Below, in pieces: positions 32,143 through 42,709 of a DNA stretch of 64,000 nucleotides (position 1 is its first letter; each line of letters opens with the position of its first letter). Under the pieces are notes generated by a model, which was not told where the DNA came from, ran no database searches, and saw nothing but the letters and a program-made list of their open reading frames with translations. The stretch comes from Ptychodera flava (lineage: Eukaryota > Hemichordata > Enteropneusta > Ptychoderidae). The position numbers were made by a program, and so were the translations under genes. The stretch is from positions 36,156,032 through 36,220,031 of the forward strand of contig NC_091947.1 of NCBI RefSeq assembly GCF_041260155.1. Direction: 5' to 3'.

Positions 32143-35100
32143 AATATATAATGATTTATCAAATTTTAGGGAAATGGCATCTTGGATTAAATGGAAGTTA
32201 CCATCCATTAGGCAGAGGTAAGCTTGATGACATTCACGAGTAAGCTTATTCGTTTGTTTGATTTGGAGGTCAGTGTATAACGCGAGCCCTATCATACACG
32301 TGATATAATTGGCTTTATGTAAGCTACAATATCGTCGAGTATATTTTGCCTGACCTTGTAATATATTTTAAGTAATTGTAACGATATTGAGACCCGAAAG
32401 TTAGCAAGAGTATGTTATTACCTTTTTAAACCGGGATTCGCAAAGTTCAGTCGTGCAATGAAATAAATATAATATTTAGTACTTTTGTATTTTGAGAAAG
32501 CTTTGGTGACTTTGATTTTTAATGTTAAGTACAGTATATTTTCGACACGAGGCGCTTGAAATCAGAGCACTTTGATCGGAGGTAATATTCGAAGGAAAAA
32601 TTACATGAAGAATGTGTGGTCTTCCGATGTAAACGATGTAAGTCCAAAGAGTTCGGAGAGGCTAGTCTATATGAGCAAAGAGTAGAAAGGAATGGCGATG
32701 TTTGTGCACCTGTACCATGGATTAAAAGTAAACTATGCCAACATTACGGCGATTTTCTTCTCTCTACATCCGAGGTTATATCTACAACATTTTCTGAGTC
32801 ATCTAATCGACAATGCACGAGACATTTTAACATTAGAGATTCGTTGAACATTTTTTCAATCATAATATAGTGTCAGCCCTTGGGGCATCAAAAAGCGGTT
32901 ATTGATTAAAAACGTTCTGGTACTGCGGAGCCAGGGACACCCTATTGTCTGGACAGCACGGCTTGGTTAGGTAGGCGTAGTGTACTAGTATATAACAGCA
33001 GTCTCCCTATAACCGCCTGTCCGAATAAACTCCCTCAGATAGGCTACTGCGACCCGTACGCTCCGTACTACTACCTCCGGTCCTACAGGGCATTTGTCTC
33101 ACTTGCTTCGCGTATAATATACATTTCTTCGCTTGCAATCATTACTACTGAAATACCGCGACTTGCTTATTATATTTCCGAATACTTACTTACCTACTTG
33201 CTAATTTAGTAAACTAACCTATTGTCATGACACTATAACCGATCGTACTAACGGAAGAGAATCCAAGTCGTAGAACACGTCATTGGTGGCGTTACTCAAT
33301 ATCCTTACTTACAGGATTTGAATCTTATTATGGAATACCTTTCACTGTTGGCAATGGGTGTACGGACCATCCAGGCTTAACTATTCCAGCGTTATCGCCT
33401 TGTGCGAAGGATGGTAATAGGCAGTCTAAGAGCCAAATAGATCAGGGTAGGTCAGCATGATGTAGCTGAATATGTATCATGTATCTACAATGGACGTCAA
33501 GTATGAGTAGAATTTGGATATGCAAGGCACAAAATAGACTTCTGTCTACATTTGAAGAAATTGTTCTGTATACTTAGCGGTCAATCAGACCAGACAATTG
33601 TCCTTCTTGTCTATCACCCGTTGGGGTCACCCATTGCTGTGATGACCACTCCGAAAAAACATGCTTTGTTTCAGCCACGGTCACTCATGTTGGTAAGCGT
33701 CTCCTTGACGACAAGTTTCTGCTTTCAAATAACACATGCAAAATCAGAAGTCTCGCTAACGTGACAGGCAACACATATTCGACTCCATACTTGACGTGAT
33801 CCTAACCTTTGTCTTCAAACATCACTGGCATGTCTCTTTGTATACAGGGTTTGATCACTATTTGGGAGTACCAATGAGTAATGACGAAGGGTGTGGTGAC
33901 CACCCAGGGCATAGTATTCCTGAACCTAAACCCTGCAGTAAAGACAACGATACTTTCACTTTCCACCCAATCTCCGTTTCTAATGGTACGTGGGGCTGAT
34001 CTGTGGTAAGCTAACGAAATTCGGCTTTCACTGTGCTATTAAAGGATTTCAATAAAAAACATTAATCGCAGGTTTGTGAAGTACATCGGTAGAGTTTGTG
34101 GAAAGGTTTTCTTGCATAATTATACCAAGATTATGAAAATGTTTCCTTTTTTTTAATTTTCTTGGAAAGGAAAATTTCTGTAAAACTGAAAACTTATGAT
34201 GAGCTCACAAACTCGTTTCTCATTGCGGCACTCCATTGCACTCATTGCGGCGCTGTAGGTCAGTCTGAAGCCCAAATTACATAAAACCATCATGCTAACC
34301 TTCTTATTATGTCCGTGTCACTGTAGACTATGTTCAAGTCAGTTATATTGGTAATTTCTTGAGAATTTGTGATCGCTCGCGTGAAATTAGTGAGTAGGGC
34401 GAACTCGAAACAGACGAATTATCCTCGACAGGTAGCCAGCTGGATCGTGTTCAGCCCTACTGCGCAGACGCCAATACAATGTGTTCTCATGATCTGGTGT
34501 ATGGGGATGAAGTGGCAACTTCTATAATAACTTCTGTTCACAAAAATCATATAGTTTTGAATGAAATACTCAAGATAACAGTAAGGCTGTTCAAACTACC
34601 TTTTATTCACTGACTTGCACCAAGTCTACTTTCACTATTGAGGGCGCCATCCTCCTGGTCTTGCACTGCCGGGCCAGTGAAAGCTTCACGGCAATCGTTG
34701 GCCAGAAATTGCTGTTCTTTTGCAACTAGTAGATCTCACCCTTAAGTACCTGGCTTAAAGAAATGATGTGATTAATATTGCTGTTGTACATAAGATATTA
34801 CGTCATCGATGTGTTGACATCTTATACTATATGGTTGTGTGTGTAATCTAAGACTAGGGCACGCAGGAAAAAAAAACATTTTGCGTCTCAGAATTTTTGG
34901 AGAATTTTAATTTAGATGTAAACTGATAAATAAAAGACCTCAAGTCATGTAAATAGACAATGCTAACAACAGAGAAGCAAGTTTGAGGACTATTTTCCTT
35001 TATTGCCAATAGATTGTGAAATGGGCGAATGTGACGATAGCGCCGGCTGGGCTTTACCTCTACTGGAAAACAGAACGGTCATCGAGCAACCGGCCGATCT

Positions 35101-35993
35101 GTGGAGCCTCTCTGACAAATACAGTCATAAAGCGGTTGAACTTATAAAACAAATGTAGGTGTCATTGGTGTATGTCTTCATCGAAGTAAAACTCAGTGTT
35201 CTGTTTCAACCTGGGAGGGGCATTGAAAAAAGACAGGTGTAGTACCGCCCCTCCCCCAGTATGTCTAACATTAGTACAGCATTATAAATGGTAGAAAAAA
35301 GGACTACAGACTATGAATTGCGAACAACCAACCCAGACAGACAGTATATACGTTGTGGGGAAAGCAGCCTCGCCTTTTCAGCCTCGCAATAGTAAAAGGT
35401 ATTAAAAAACACAATGATCTTCAATGATTCCTTTGTTTTACAACTTGACAGGGGAAGCAGTGAAAAGCCATTTCTACTGTACGTTGCTTTCGCTCATATG
35501 CATGTACCTCTTGGGCACAGTGCCCGGTACACAAACACTTCGGTCCATGGTTTCTACGGAGACACGGTAAAAGAGATGGATGGTATTGTTGGCGACATTA
35601 TGGAAGCTTTGCGAGTAAATGGACTTGAAAACGATACAATGGTTTGGTTTACAGGCAAGTCCTATCTCATAATTCTTCCTTCATAAGAGATTGTGCTGAC
35701 TAATTGACGTTTAGTCGCGGATTATTGCAATTGGTAAACTGTCAAATGCGCAACCCTACTCTCAGTTCCTCCATAAATTTGTCCTTATTGCTGTGAATAA
35801 ATATTTTCAAATCATTGACGCGGAGAGGACCGTACCCTATCCTGAGATAACAGGCAGAAACGTATGCTATAGTGAGTGACCAATGGGTGAGTTGACTAAT
35901 AATTGGTAATTGGATACGCACATGCGTTTTTAAGTATGGATGGATGGATAGAGGGAAGGATTGATGGAAAATACATGTATATATACACACATA

Positions 35994-36064
<71 letters not shown>

Positions 36065-37066
36065 GTGTACATGTAAATATCAATTTCTAATTGATGATAT
36101 ATCGTTTTGAAAATGGCCGCATCTGGCAAATCGATGAAGATTGATTCCACGCAGTTTCTAAACTGTGACGTATTGTAAATTTCTGAAGAAATTTTATATT
36201 TGTGTGTTCTGTATTATCCATCCTGACAGCTGATAATGGACCATGGGTATCGAAATGTCAGTATGCGGGCGACCAGGGACCTTTTACCGGCACGTGGCAG
36301 GAAACAATTGGTAGGTGTTACCAAAGTATGGACTGATATAGATGAACGTATTTGTGCTTTTGTTGGGCGTGGTAGCTTTTGAAAAAGATGAACAATAATG
36401 TCAAAAATTGCTTTCCTGGGGTTAGTTGATCGCTGCATGGCAAATAGGTCTACATTCCAAAATTGACAATTTGATCATGGTACAAAGTGATTGGTGAGGT
36501 ACTTTTCACGTTGTAACCTTGACAATGTGATTTTTGTTTGCATAAAAACACTGTCGGAGATGAAATACATAATCTGAAAAGATTTACCTCAGACCCCCCC
36601 AATACTCCCATAGAAGGTGTACGGGTATATACCTCCTGAATGGGTCATTTTTTCACGAAATAAATCACTTAACACTAATGGGTCGCTTTTCATCCAAAAA
36701 CCTTAATATGGGTCAGTTACAAAAAGCGATGTCTACATACTTCAGGAAAACTGTCACATGCAGTAGAATAATAGTAAAAATCCCTCATCGAATTTGACTT
36801 AAGACTTAGACTTTTCCCCAAACTTTCTTCCAGGAAACTTTTACCCACCCTCTTTCAAAATCAAGAATAATAGTAGAGGGTCACGTTGCAATTTTCTTTA
36901 CATGAACTATGTAAACAAATTACCTGTAATTTACTGATGTTTGAAATTCAAAATGGCGGCCATCTCTGTCATGACTCTAGGGCGGAATTCAATTTTCGAT
37001 TTTCACAAAATAAGAAGATGGAAACTTTACTTACTCTAAGAGCTTCAAAGTAAACCCATGCAGGCT

Positions 37067-37098
<32 letters not shown>

Positions 37099-40000
37099 TA
37101 TAATAATATATTCATTTATAAAGCGACTAAATCCACACAAAAAGTGTGATCAGAGACGCTGGGTAAAATACAGCCAATATTATAAAAGGTAACAGGAATG
37201 AACAACAAAACAAAAACATCAATACAATGGATGAGTTTAGTTAAAATCAGAACTAAAAAGAAGTGTTTTAAGACTTGATTTAAAACTTGGCAGGCTTGGG
37301 GAGCGACGAACCTCAATCGGAAGGTTGTTCCATAAAAAGGGGCGGCAATACTGAAGGCACGGTCCCCATATTTCTTTGTACGTGACGTAGTTTAAATTGG
37401 TCAGCGGACCTCAGATGACGGTTTGGGATGTACAATAACCATGCTACAAAGATAACTTTGACCGAGTGAATGGATACATTTATAGGTGAAGATAAGAATC
37501 TTAAAAACAATACGTTGAGAAACAGGCAGCCAATGCAACTGTAACAAAATCGGGGTTATATACTCAGTGACTCTTGAGCGAGTTGCAATTCTGGCAGCTA
37601 TTCTGGATACGTTGAATGCGATTAACTGAGTATTTCGGAAGACCATAATGAAGGTAATTATGCGCCAGTCAATGTAAACCCCCACCCACCCCACCTCGGG
37701 GTTTAGTGGGGGATTTGGAAATTAGTCCTGTGAAATCTGCCAAATGCCCCACCCCCTGGGGCAAGACAATCTGGAAAATCCCCACCTAAACCAAGTAAAT
37801 CCCCCACATATGGGGATGGGGAATTTGTAAATTCCTACACAACCACTCTTTGGAATTTCCATGTCGTAACAACCTGCATCAATATAAAAAGTTCATGTTC
37901 AAATTTAGAACAATTTTTATCATTTAAATAGGGTTTTGTGACAGCAATTTAAAGGGACAAAGTCGGCCATTTTTCATGAATTTTGTTTGATGTGAGATAC
38001 TACTTATATTGTTTGACATGTCGAAAGATACCGCATGAATGGCTACCATGCTTATATTCGACCCCGTTTTAGACGCGATACATGCAAACCATCACGAAAA
38101 TGAATTCATGGTCATGACCATTAATTCGTTTTCGCGATGGTTTTATTTAATTTGTATAAACCGGGGTCGAATATATGTATGGTCACTCATTCACTAAGTA
38201 TCTTTCAACATGTCAAACAAAATAAGTAGTATCTCGCATCAACAAAATTCATGAAAAATGGCTGACTTTGTCCCTTTAAGTTTTATCAAAATAGAGTTGA
38301 CCCGGAGGTCTTTTCAGTGCTGGATCATGTCGATGACACATCGTGAACGTCCGAAATGTCACGCTCACGTGGAAAAATGTGGGAAATTTGCGTATGGTAT
38401 GTTCAATTTTCCAAAAAATAAGAATACACAGCGGATGAAAATCATTTATTTGGTTATCGATATTTCAGCCATCAATCACAAATATACTGTCATAAACACC
38501 TCTAAATATTGCTGCATCGCGTTCATCAATAGCCTTTCGAAAAGCTGCTTACCGGCCCACATGGCCTTGACAGCCACCTTCCGCCATGCTACGGCTCTGA
38601 ACAACAACATACCATTACCAGGGCCTGAAAATTTCTGTTTTTTCCCACTGGTCCCAGGACCAGTGACCTTTTTTTTTCACTGGTCCAAAGGTAAAATCCA
38701 CTGGTCCTCAACAATTTGCATAACAATACAAGAATGATTCATTTCTCATACTCATGTTATATATGCATTTCTATCAGATTTGCTTGGATTTACATACATC
38801 ATAAACTGCCAATCTTTGTAATACAGACACACTGCATAAACATTTACTTGGTAGTTTGCTCAAGTTCTTGTACACACACTTGACATGTTTTTTTTACTAT
38901 TGCTATAAAGTTCACTTCATTTTTATAATTGCCCAGCGGTTGATTCTTTTCCATTCAAATTGTAAAAAAAATAGGTTGAAAACACCAAATACCTGAGAGG
39001 AACTTCTTTTTGATAGCAATAGCAAATTGCCATAACGCTGTTTTGACAAGCTAGGCGGTTCTTGTTAAGGTCAACTACAATCGAGCTAGGGGATCTTGAC
39101 TATATAAGGAATTCAGCATGGTGACCTTCTAAATTCGGACCATCGGAAAGTTGTAATGAGACTCCTTTCAGAGAATTTTACTGCAAAATACTACTTTGAT
39201 AGACAGAGATATAATATTTTCACACAATGGTGGGGTTGCTGATATTTTTAGCTGAGGCTATGGTCTGGTTTTTACCACATTAAATTTTACATGTAAAATG
39301 AGTACGTGGCCCGTCATTTGATTTTTGCAGTGCAGTGGCTAGTGGACGCACATCGCCTGGCTCATATCATGAATCGCAAACTGTAATAGAGTAACTGATT
39401 TTCCTTTAGAGTTTACGTTGTGATGAAAGAAATAGACTAAATTTTAAATGTTTGATTGACTTAAAGACGCAATAATTATTGTAATTTTGTAGGTAGAAGA
39501 CGTAGTCTCTCAATGGGCTCTTGGTTTTAGTGTAACCATGGAGCCATGGTGTAACTGGCTTTAGTTCGTCTCTGCTACCTCCATGGTTTCAGTAACTTCG
39601 GTATTTTGGGGGGACGTAGTTTCTAATTTTTCGTCAAAAGACACTAGAACACAATCTGGGAAAAACTGGAAATTCCCTTGCAAAATAAATTGGCTCCCGT
39701 TTGCACTGGTCTGCGGACTTTTTAGAGGTAATTTGTACTGGTTCGGGATAAAAAATCACTGGTCCGGGACCTCGGATCAGGGTAATTTTCAGGCCCTGCA
39801 TACGTGCGCATGCGTAGTTATTTACGAACATTTTCTGGGCCTGTCCGTCAAAGGAATAGGGGGATCAAAACGAGGCAATTGCCCCACCCCCTCGGGCACA
39901 GTTTTATGGCACACACGGTCTAATCCCCCACATTTTTCCCGTATCGCCCGAGGTGGGGGGGGGTGGGGGTTTACATTGACTGGCGCATTACATGAATCAA

Positions 40001-41273
40001 TGCGAGATGTGACAAAAGCGTGAATCAACTGTTCCGTATCTGATCTAGAAAGATATTTGCGAATATTTGCAATGCATCGTAAGTGTAGATTAGGAAAATC
40101 TTGTATAAATCTGAGAGTCAGTGTGCAAGGCGCATTTTATCCTTAAAACAATCGCACTGGCCCAAGATAGCGAGTGATGGTGAATATGTTACAATAAACT
40201 TCCCCCTCTGTCCCTCACTCAGGCGGTGGAGGTAGCACTGCAAAATTGACGCCATGGGAAGCAGGTCACCGTGAACCCGCCATGGTGTCTTGGCCTGGCC
40301 GAATTCAACCTGGACAAGTTTGCGATTCATTACTCAGTACCATGGACATATTCCCAACAATGGCCGCCATAGCAGGGCTTGCCATGCCACCCAACAGGAA
40401 ATTTGATGGCATTGATATATCTGATGTGATATTCCATGGAAAGCGAGTCTATGAAGAAAGGGTAGGGCTTTCATTTTCGGGATTTTTTTTTAGTCGATGA
40501 CGTTATACTTGCTTTAATAGGGGAGTCGTTTTATGGCCAACTTTGAAATTGCTGCAGAGTAAAACTTCACATTTCAATTTCTGTACTGCAATTTTGAGTG
40601 GGTTAGAAGTACAGTGAAATTAATTTTCTATTTCCAGGCGCTCTTCCATCCTAATAGTTTGTCGGCTGGCACAGCAGGAGATATTAATACATACAGAGTC
40701 GGCAAATATAAAGCCATGTACCTGACAGGTAGGTAAAAATGTTCTAACATATACAGTGCATGACCCCAGGATTTCTTATATCAGAGTATAAACTAGCGAG
40801 TTTGGTTTAGAGAATTTTCGTTCGTGAATACTAGCATAAAAAACAGTTATATCTTTTGAAATATAGATTAAAGTTATTTTTCATTGAGTAGCCACCCATA
40901 CACCATCTGATCCAATTTGAAGTTTTAGCCATCACCACGGTGTTATCTCTTAATTTTTGTTTTATCTTTGGTGACATTGTCTGTCCTAGGTCAGAGTTTC
41001 GCAGCAGCCAGTTCGTGCGGAGGGAAAAGGGGACCAGTAGAAAAGCATGACCCTCCGTTGATATTCAACGTCCAAGAGGATCCAGCAGAGAGTACACCCC
41101 TGGATTCATCGTCAACAGAGTACAAAATGGCGCTAAAACAGATCCAATCAGCAGCCACTTTCATCAAAAATGATATCGCAACAGACAATACAACCGTTGC
41201 CAGCTACAAAACCGATCCATCGTGTCGTCCATGCTGCAATCGAAAACACGTTGTCTGCAGATGCTTTGATTGA
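26983..41273 (+). CDS. ARSG: Arylsulfatase G-like lysosomal sulfatase
   Basis: Ten exon positions, one of them duplicated: 26983-27170, 31768-31955, 32170-32217, 33315-33446 or 33848-33985, 35013-35154, 35452-35654, 36230-36310, 40223-40461, 40638-40728, 40990-41273. Phases agree throughout. The product is 533 residues with the second version of exon 4 (531 with the first); human ARSG is about 525. Residues 1-20 form a signal peptide. Metal ligands Asp31-Asp32 lie in LFGDD. CSPSR (Cys74-Arg78) is the sulfatase signature whose Cys becomes formylglycine. KWH (127-129), His250/His252 in AHMHVP, DNGPW (Asp304-Asn305) and Lys337 before WEAGHREPA complete the active site. The C-terminus (CRPCCNRK, then CRC) matches ARSG, as do ANW after GDLG and LFHPNS. 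In mammals ARSG removes 3-O-sulfate from N-sulfoglucosamine in heparan sulfate in lysosomes. The start was set at the first ATG giving a signal peptide. Substrate is inferred from family. Confidence 0.93.
27171..28748. other. ARSG-like intron 1, 5' part
   Basis: No exon or element recognised. Next to the Harbinger-like element. Confidence 0.4.
28752..29561. mobile_element. TTA-flanked TIR element, Harbinger-like MITE, 810 bp
   Basis: Ends GGGACCGTTCAGTTTTACGG and its inverse pair for about 40 bp with one indel, then arms with repeated ATGATGACCCCC blocks. TTA flanks at 28749-28751 and 29562-29564. The interior carries near-repeats of GGGTCGATCATGGCCATTGC (near 29103, 29243, 29381). No coding frame. 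Intron 1 of the sulfatase gene. Confidence 0.8.
29565..31767. other. ARSG-like intron 1, 3' part
   Basis: No exon recognised. A stretch at about 30200-30265 (GGTATAGTGGTCAGAGTACC) resembles the 5' half of a tRNA but lacks a convincing T arm. A - strand frame at 31112-31375 is unrecognised and probably chance. Confidence 0.35.
31768..31955 (+). CDS. ARSG: ARSG-like exon 2 (formylglycine motif)
   Basis: Acceptor TTTGCACGCAG. Encodes [20 protein letters not shown], then [11 protein letters not shown] and [12 protein letters not shown]. The catalytic Cys is Cys74. Donor GTTTGT is weaker than consensus; phase 1. Confidence 0.9.
32083..32148. repeat. (TA)n microsatellite
   Basis: In intron 2 of the sulfatase gene, close to the exon 3 acceptor. 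Confidence 0.95.
32170..32217 (+). CDS. ARSG: ARSG-like exon 3 (48 nt, KWH motif)
   Basis: Acceptor AAATTTTAG, donor GTAAGC. Encodes [16 protein letters not shown]; Lys127 and His129 bind the sulfate in this family. A TA microsatellite sits 30-90 bases upstream. Confidence 0.9.
32218..33314. other. ARSG-like intron 3
   Basis: Unrecognised sequence; no extra exon seen on the sense strand. Confidence 0.4.
33315..33446 (+). CDS. ARSG: ARSG-like exon 4a (first of two alternative copies)
   Basis: 132 nt, acceptor CTTACTTACAG, donor GTAGGT, starts and ends in the same phases as exon 4b. Encodes [20 protein letters not shown] and continues to SQIDQ. In human ARSG this position reads [20 protein letters not shown]. 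Thr152 stands where the active-site Ser (ARSA Ser150) lies. Confidence 0.85.
33848..33985 (+). CDS. ARSG: ARSG-like exon 4b (second of two alternative copies)
   Basis: 138 nt, acceptor TTTGTATACAG, donor GTACGT. Encodes [20 protein letters not shown] and continues to SVSN. Same phases as exon 4a, 401 bases downstream of it. Ser152 aligns with the active-site Ser of ARSA. Confidence 0.85.
33986..35012. other. ARSG-like intron 4
   Basis: Follows exon 4b. No third copy of the duplicated exon found on reading this stretch; nothing else recognised. Confidence 0.45.
35013..35154 (+). CDS. ARSG: ARSG-like exon 5
   Basis: Acceptor ATTGCCAATAG, donor GTAGGT. Encodes [20 protein letters not shown] then [24 protein letters not shown] is a likely N-glycosylation site. 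Joins either exon 4 version in phase. Confidence 0.9.
35452..35654 (+). CDS. ARSG: ARSG-like exon 6 (AHMHVP motif, GC donor)
   Basis: Acceptor CAACTTGACAG. Encodes [20 protein letters not shown] and ends VWFTA. The donor is ACAG then GCAAGT: a GC-AG intron. No in-phase GT donor nearby joins correctly to exon 7. Confidence 0.88.
35996..36063. repeat. (TA)n microsatellite
   Basis: Inside the GC-AG intron of the sulfatase gene. Confidence 0.95.
36230..36310 (+). CDS. ARSG: ARSG-like exon 7 (DNGPW motif)
   Basis: 81 nt, acceptor TCCTGACAG, donor GTAGGT. Encodes [20 protein letters not shown]; Asp304 and Asn305 complete the metal site. Confidence 0.9.
36311..37068. other. ARSG-like intron 7, 5' part
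   Basis: No exon or element recognised. AATTCAAAATGGCGGCC at 36946-36962 contains a YY1-like ATGGCGGC, of unknown meaning in an intron. Confidence 0.35.
37953..38275. mobile_element. Palindromic MITE with TTAA flanks, 323 bp
   Basis: Ends AGGGACAAAGTCGGCCATTT and its inverse pair along almost the whole length, with mismatches. TTAA at 37949-37952 and 38276-38279. TTAA duplication points to a piggyBac or Kolobok source. The long + frame starting at 38258 begins in its arm and is not a gene. Confidence 0.8.
38619..39798. mobile_element. TIR element with CAGGGCCTGAAAATT ends
   Basis: CAGGGCCTGAAAATT at the left is matched by AATTTTCAGGCCCTG at the right; subterminal copies of ACTGGTCC/GGACCAGT occur in both arms. 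CAGGG ends suggest hAT, but I could not find an 8-bp target duplication. Non-autonomous, about 1.2 kb. Confidence 0.6.
40223..40461 (+). CDS. ARSG: ARSG-like exon 8
   Basis: Acceptor TCCCTCACTCAG. Encodes [41 protein letters not shown] and [13 protein letters not shown]. Lys337 is the last catalytic-site residue. Donor GTAGGG, phase 0. Confidence 0.9.
40638..40728 (+). CDS. ARSG: ARSG-like exon 9
   Basis: Acceptor CTATTTCCAG, donor GTAGGT. Encodes [20 protein letters not shown] then [10 protein letters not shown], aligned to LFHPNSGAAGE...ERYKAFYITG in human ARSG. Confidence 0.9.
40990..41273 (+). CDS. ARSG: ARSG-like exon 10 (last)
   Basis: Acceptor TGTCTGTCCTAG. Encodes the Cys-containing small domain ([31 protein letters not shown]) and the C-terminus [16 protein letters not shown], then TGA. 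Confidence 0.92.
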
Positions 41274-41796
41274 AGCTCCAATATAGTTTTATCGGATCGC
41301 TCTTTCACAGCTTTGTGCAATTTTGGAAATTAATATAACTTAATTTGATGTTGACTTTCTAGAGGGCACTGTATCATTGGGTACAGGGCTGCCAAAGAAA
41401 GTTTTCTCATGAAGAGCAAATGTACGGACGACAATGGAGAGCCAAACTGTTGCATTTTAAATTACATGTAAGACCACAATCGCCATGCTCTTGCCCAATG
41501 ACTTGCAATCAAGGTCAACTGCATAATTATTCTGCTTGATAGAGTACGTAAGTGATTTCAAACATACACACGTAGAGCTTGTCATGAAGGTAAGGAATGG
41601 ATCCATTTGCCTGCTCCTATCACGTGATAGAAACATTTAATGGACAAAATTCATAAAACTGGTGCTCTAGACAAAAGCATGCCTGATTTTCTCCAGGGTA
41701 CACAAAACGGTCAATATATTTAAATCGGGGTCACAAGACTTGGTATATCGTGAAATCTGAATACCGTGAAGGTTGACATATGCCCTGTTAAAGACC
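41274..41796 (+). other. ARSG: Probable 3' UTR of the ARSG-like gene
   Basis: Follows the stop codon. No AATAAA in this stretch; the first clear one on + is at 42380-42385, beyond a minisatellite. Confidence 0.35.
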
Positions 41797-42022
41797 ATAC
41801 AATAACACAACTTAAAGGCCCGTCAGCTGTACTATCGACCATAATACAACTTATAGGCCCATCAGCTGTGCTATCGACCATAATACAACTTATAGGCCCA
41901 TCAGCTGTGCTATCGACCATAATACAACTTATAGGCCCATCAGCTGTGCTATCGACCATAATACAACTTATAGGCCCATCAGCTGTGCTATCGACCATAA
42001 TACAACTTATAGGCCCATCAGC
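41797..42022. repeat. Minisatellite, 39-bp unit, ~5.7 copies
   Basis: Units ATAATACAACTTATAGGCCC then ATCAGCTGTGCTATCGACC, nearly identical. Because 39 is divisible by three, both strands stay open in one frame; not considered coding. Confidence 0.95.
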
Positions 42023-42670
42023 TGCACCTCTTAATTTGCCTTCCAATTTTTTCATGTACTCTGTGAATTCTCCCGATTAATTGAAGCATACTCATCCTTC
42101 ACTGACTAGATCAACACTAATTTCTGTTTGAATGTAAAATCATAAAGAAAATGTAAAATGTCACATCACATGGGCCTTTAAACTGGGCGTAGTCTTTGTA
42201 ATTCAAATATTTGCTGTGTCTGCAACCATAATCCATACCATTACCTTGTACCATTTCAAAATTGGGGAATTGTTCATTATAAATGTGACGATCAATGTAG
42301 ACAAGTACAAATACAGATGTACATATTCTTCAAAAGTATACATTTTGCTGAGTAATTGACATTAGTTTTTGCTACAAGAAATAAATAACACAGAGTGTGT
42401 AAAAACATGTTTTTTATCGTTTCAACCCTTCTATCTTACTGAATGCGAGTATTGCTACACCCATGAAGCGTACAAAGTACGTTGTCGGCAATCAGGCCAA
42501 GTGGAATGTACATGAGACAGGTTTGTAGAAGACGATAGGTAGAGTTGAAAGGTCACACAACCTGGTAGGTACACAGGTGGCAATTTTAGTCCCTGGTACC
42601 CGTCGAGTGAATCAGACAGGGGTGATATGTTCCTGCGTATTTGAAACTCCCAAAGTATCGGTAGACGTCG
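42023..42670. other. Intergenic, nothing recognised
   Basis: AT-rich DNA apart from the hexamer noted above. Confidence 0.4.
42380..42385 (+). terminator. Possible polyadenylation signal AATAAA
   Basis: First canonical hexamer on + after the sulfatase stop, 1.1 kb downstream. Could serve that gene; could be chance. Confidence 0.2.
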
Positions 42671-42709
42671 TTGGATGGCCTTACTATATACCCGGGATGG
42701 CCTTACTAT

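Larger units (their letters stand above)
37661..39987. mobile_element. TTA-flanked TIR element, Harbinger-like, composite
   Basis: Ends TGCGCCAGTCAATGTAAACC and its inverse pair over about 40 bp, including a C-rich block (CCCCCACCC). TTA flanks at 37658-37660 and 39988-39990. Most of its 2.3 kb is made of two further elements (37953-38275 and 38619-39798). No transposase recognised. Confidence 0.75.
37069..40116 (-). mobile_element. 5'-truncated LINE (CR1/L2-like) fragment, split by an insertion
   Basis: On the - strand the piece right of the insertion (39991-40116) translates to [19 protein letters not shown] and [14 protein letters not shown], typical of the late palm/thumb part of CR1/L2/Jockey-type reverse transcriptases. 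The piece left of it (37104-37657) continues with [30 protein letters not shown] and [17 protein letters not shown], the usual C-terminal stretch, then a short 3' UTR and a TAA-type tail (TTA repeats on the - strand) at 37069-37103. The frame shifts in places, so the copy is dead. The 2.3-kb element at 37661-39987 lies between the two pieces. Intron 7 of the sulfatase gene, antisense to it. Confidence 0.8.

Noticed and set aside
38258-38737. 159-codon + strand frame
   Set aside because: It begins in the arm of the TTAA-flanked palindrome and runs into the CAGGG-ended element; composition is not protein-like.
41720-42080. Frames of ~105 codons on both strands after the sulfatase gene
   Set aside because: Produced by the 39-bp minisatellite, whose unit is divisible by three and open on both strands.
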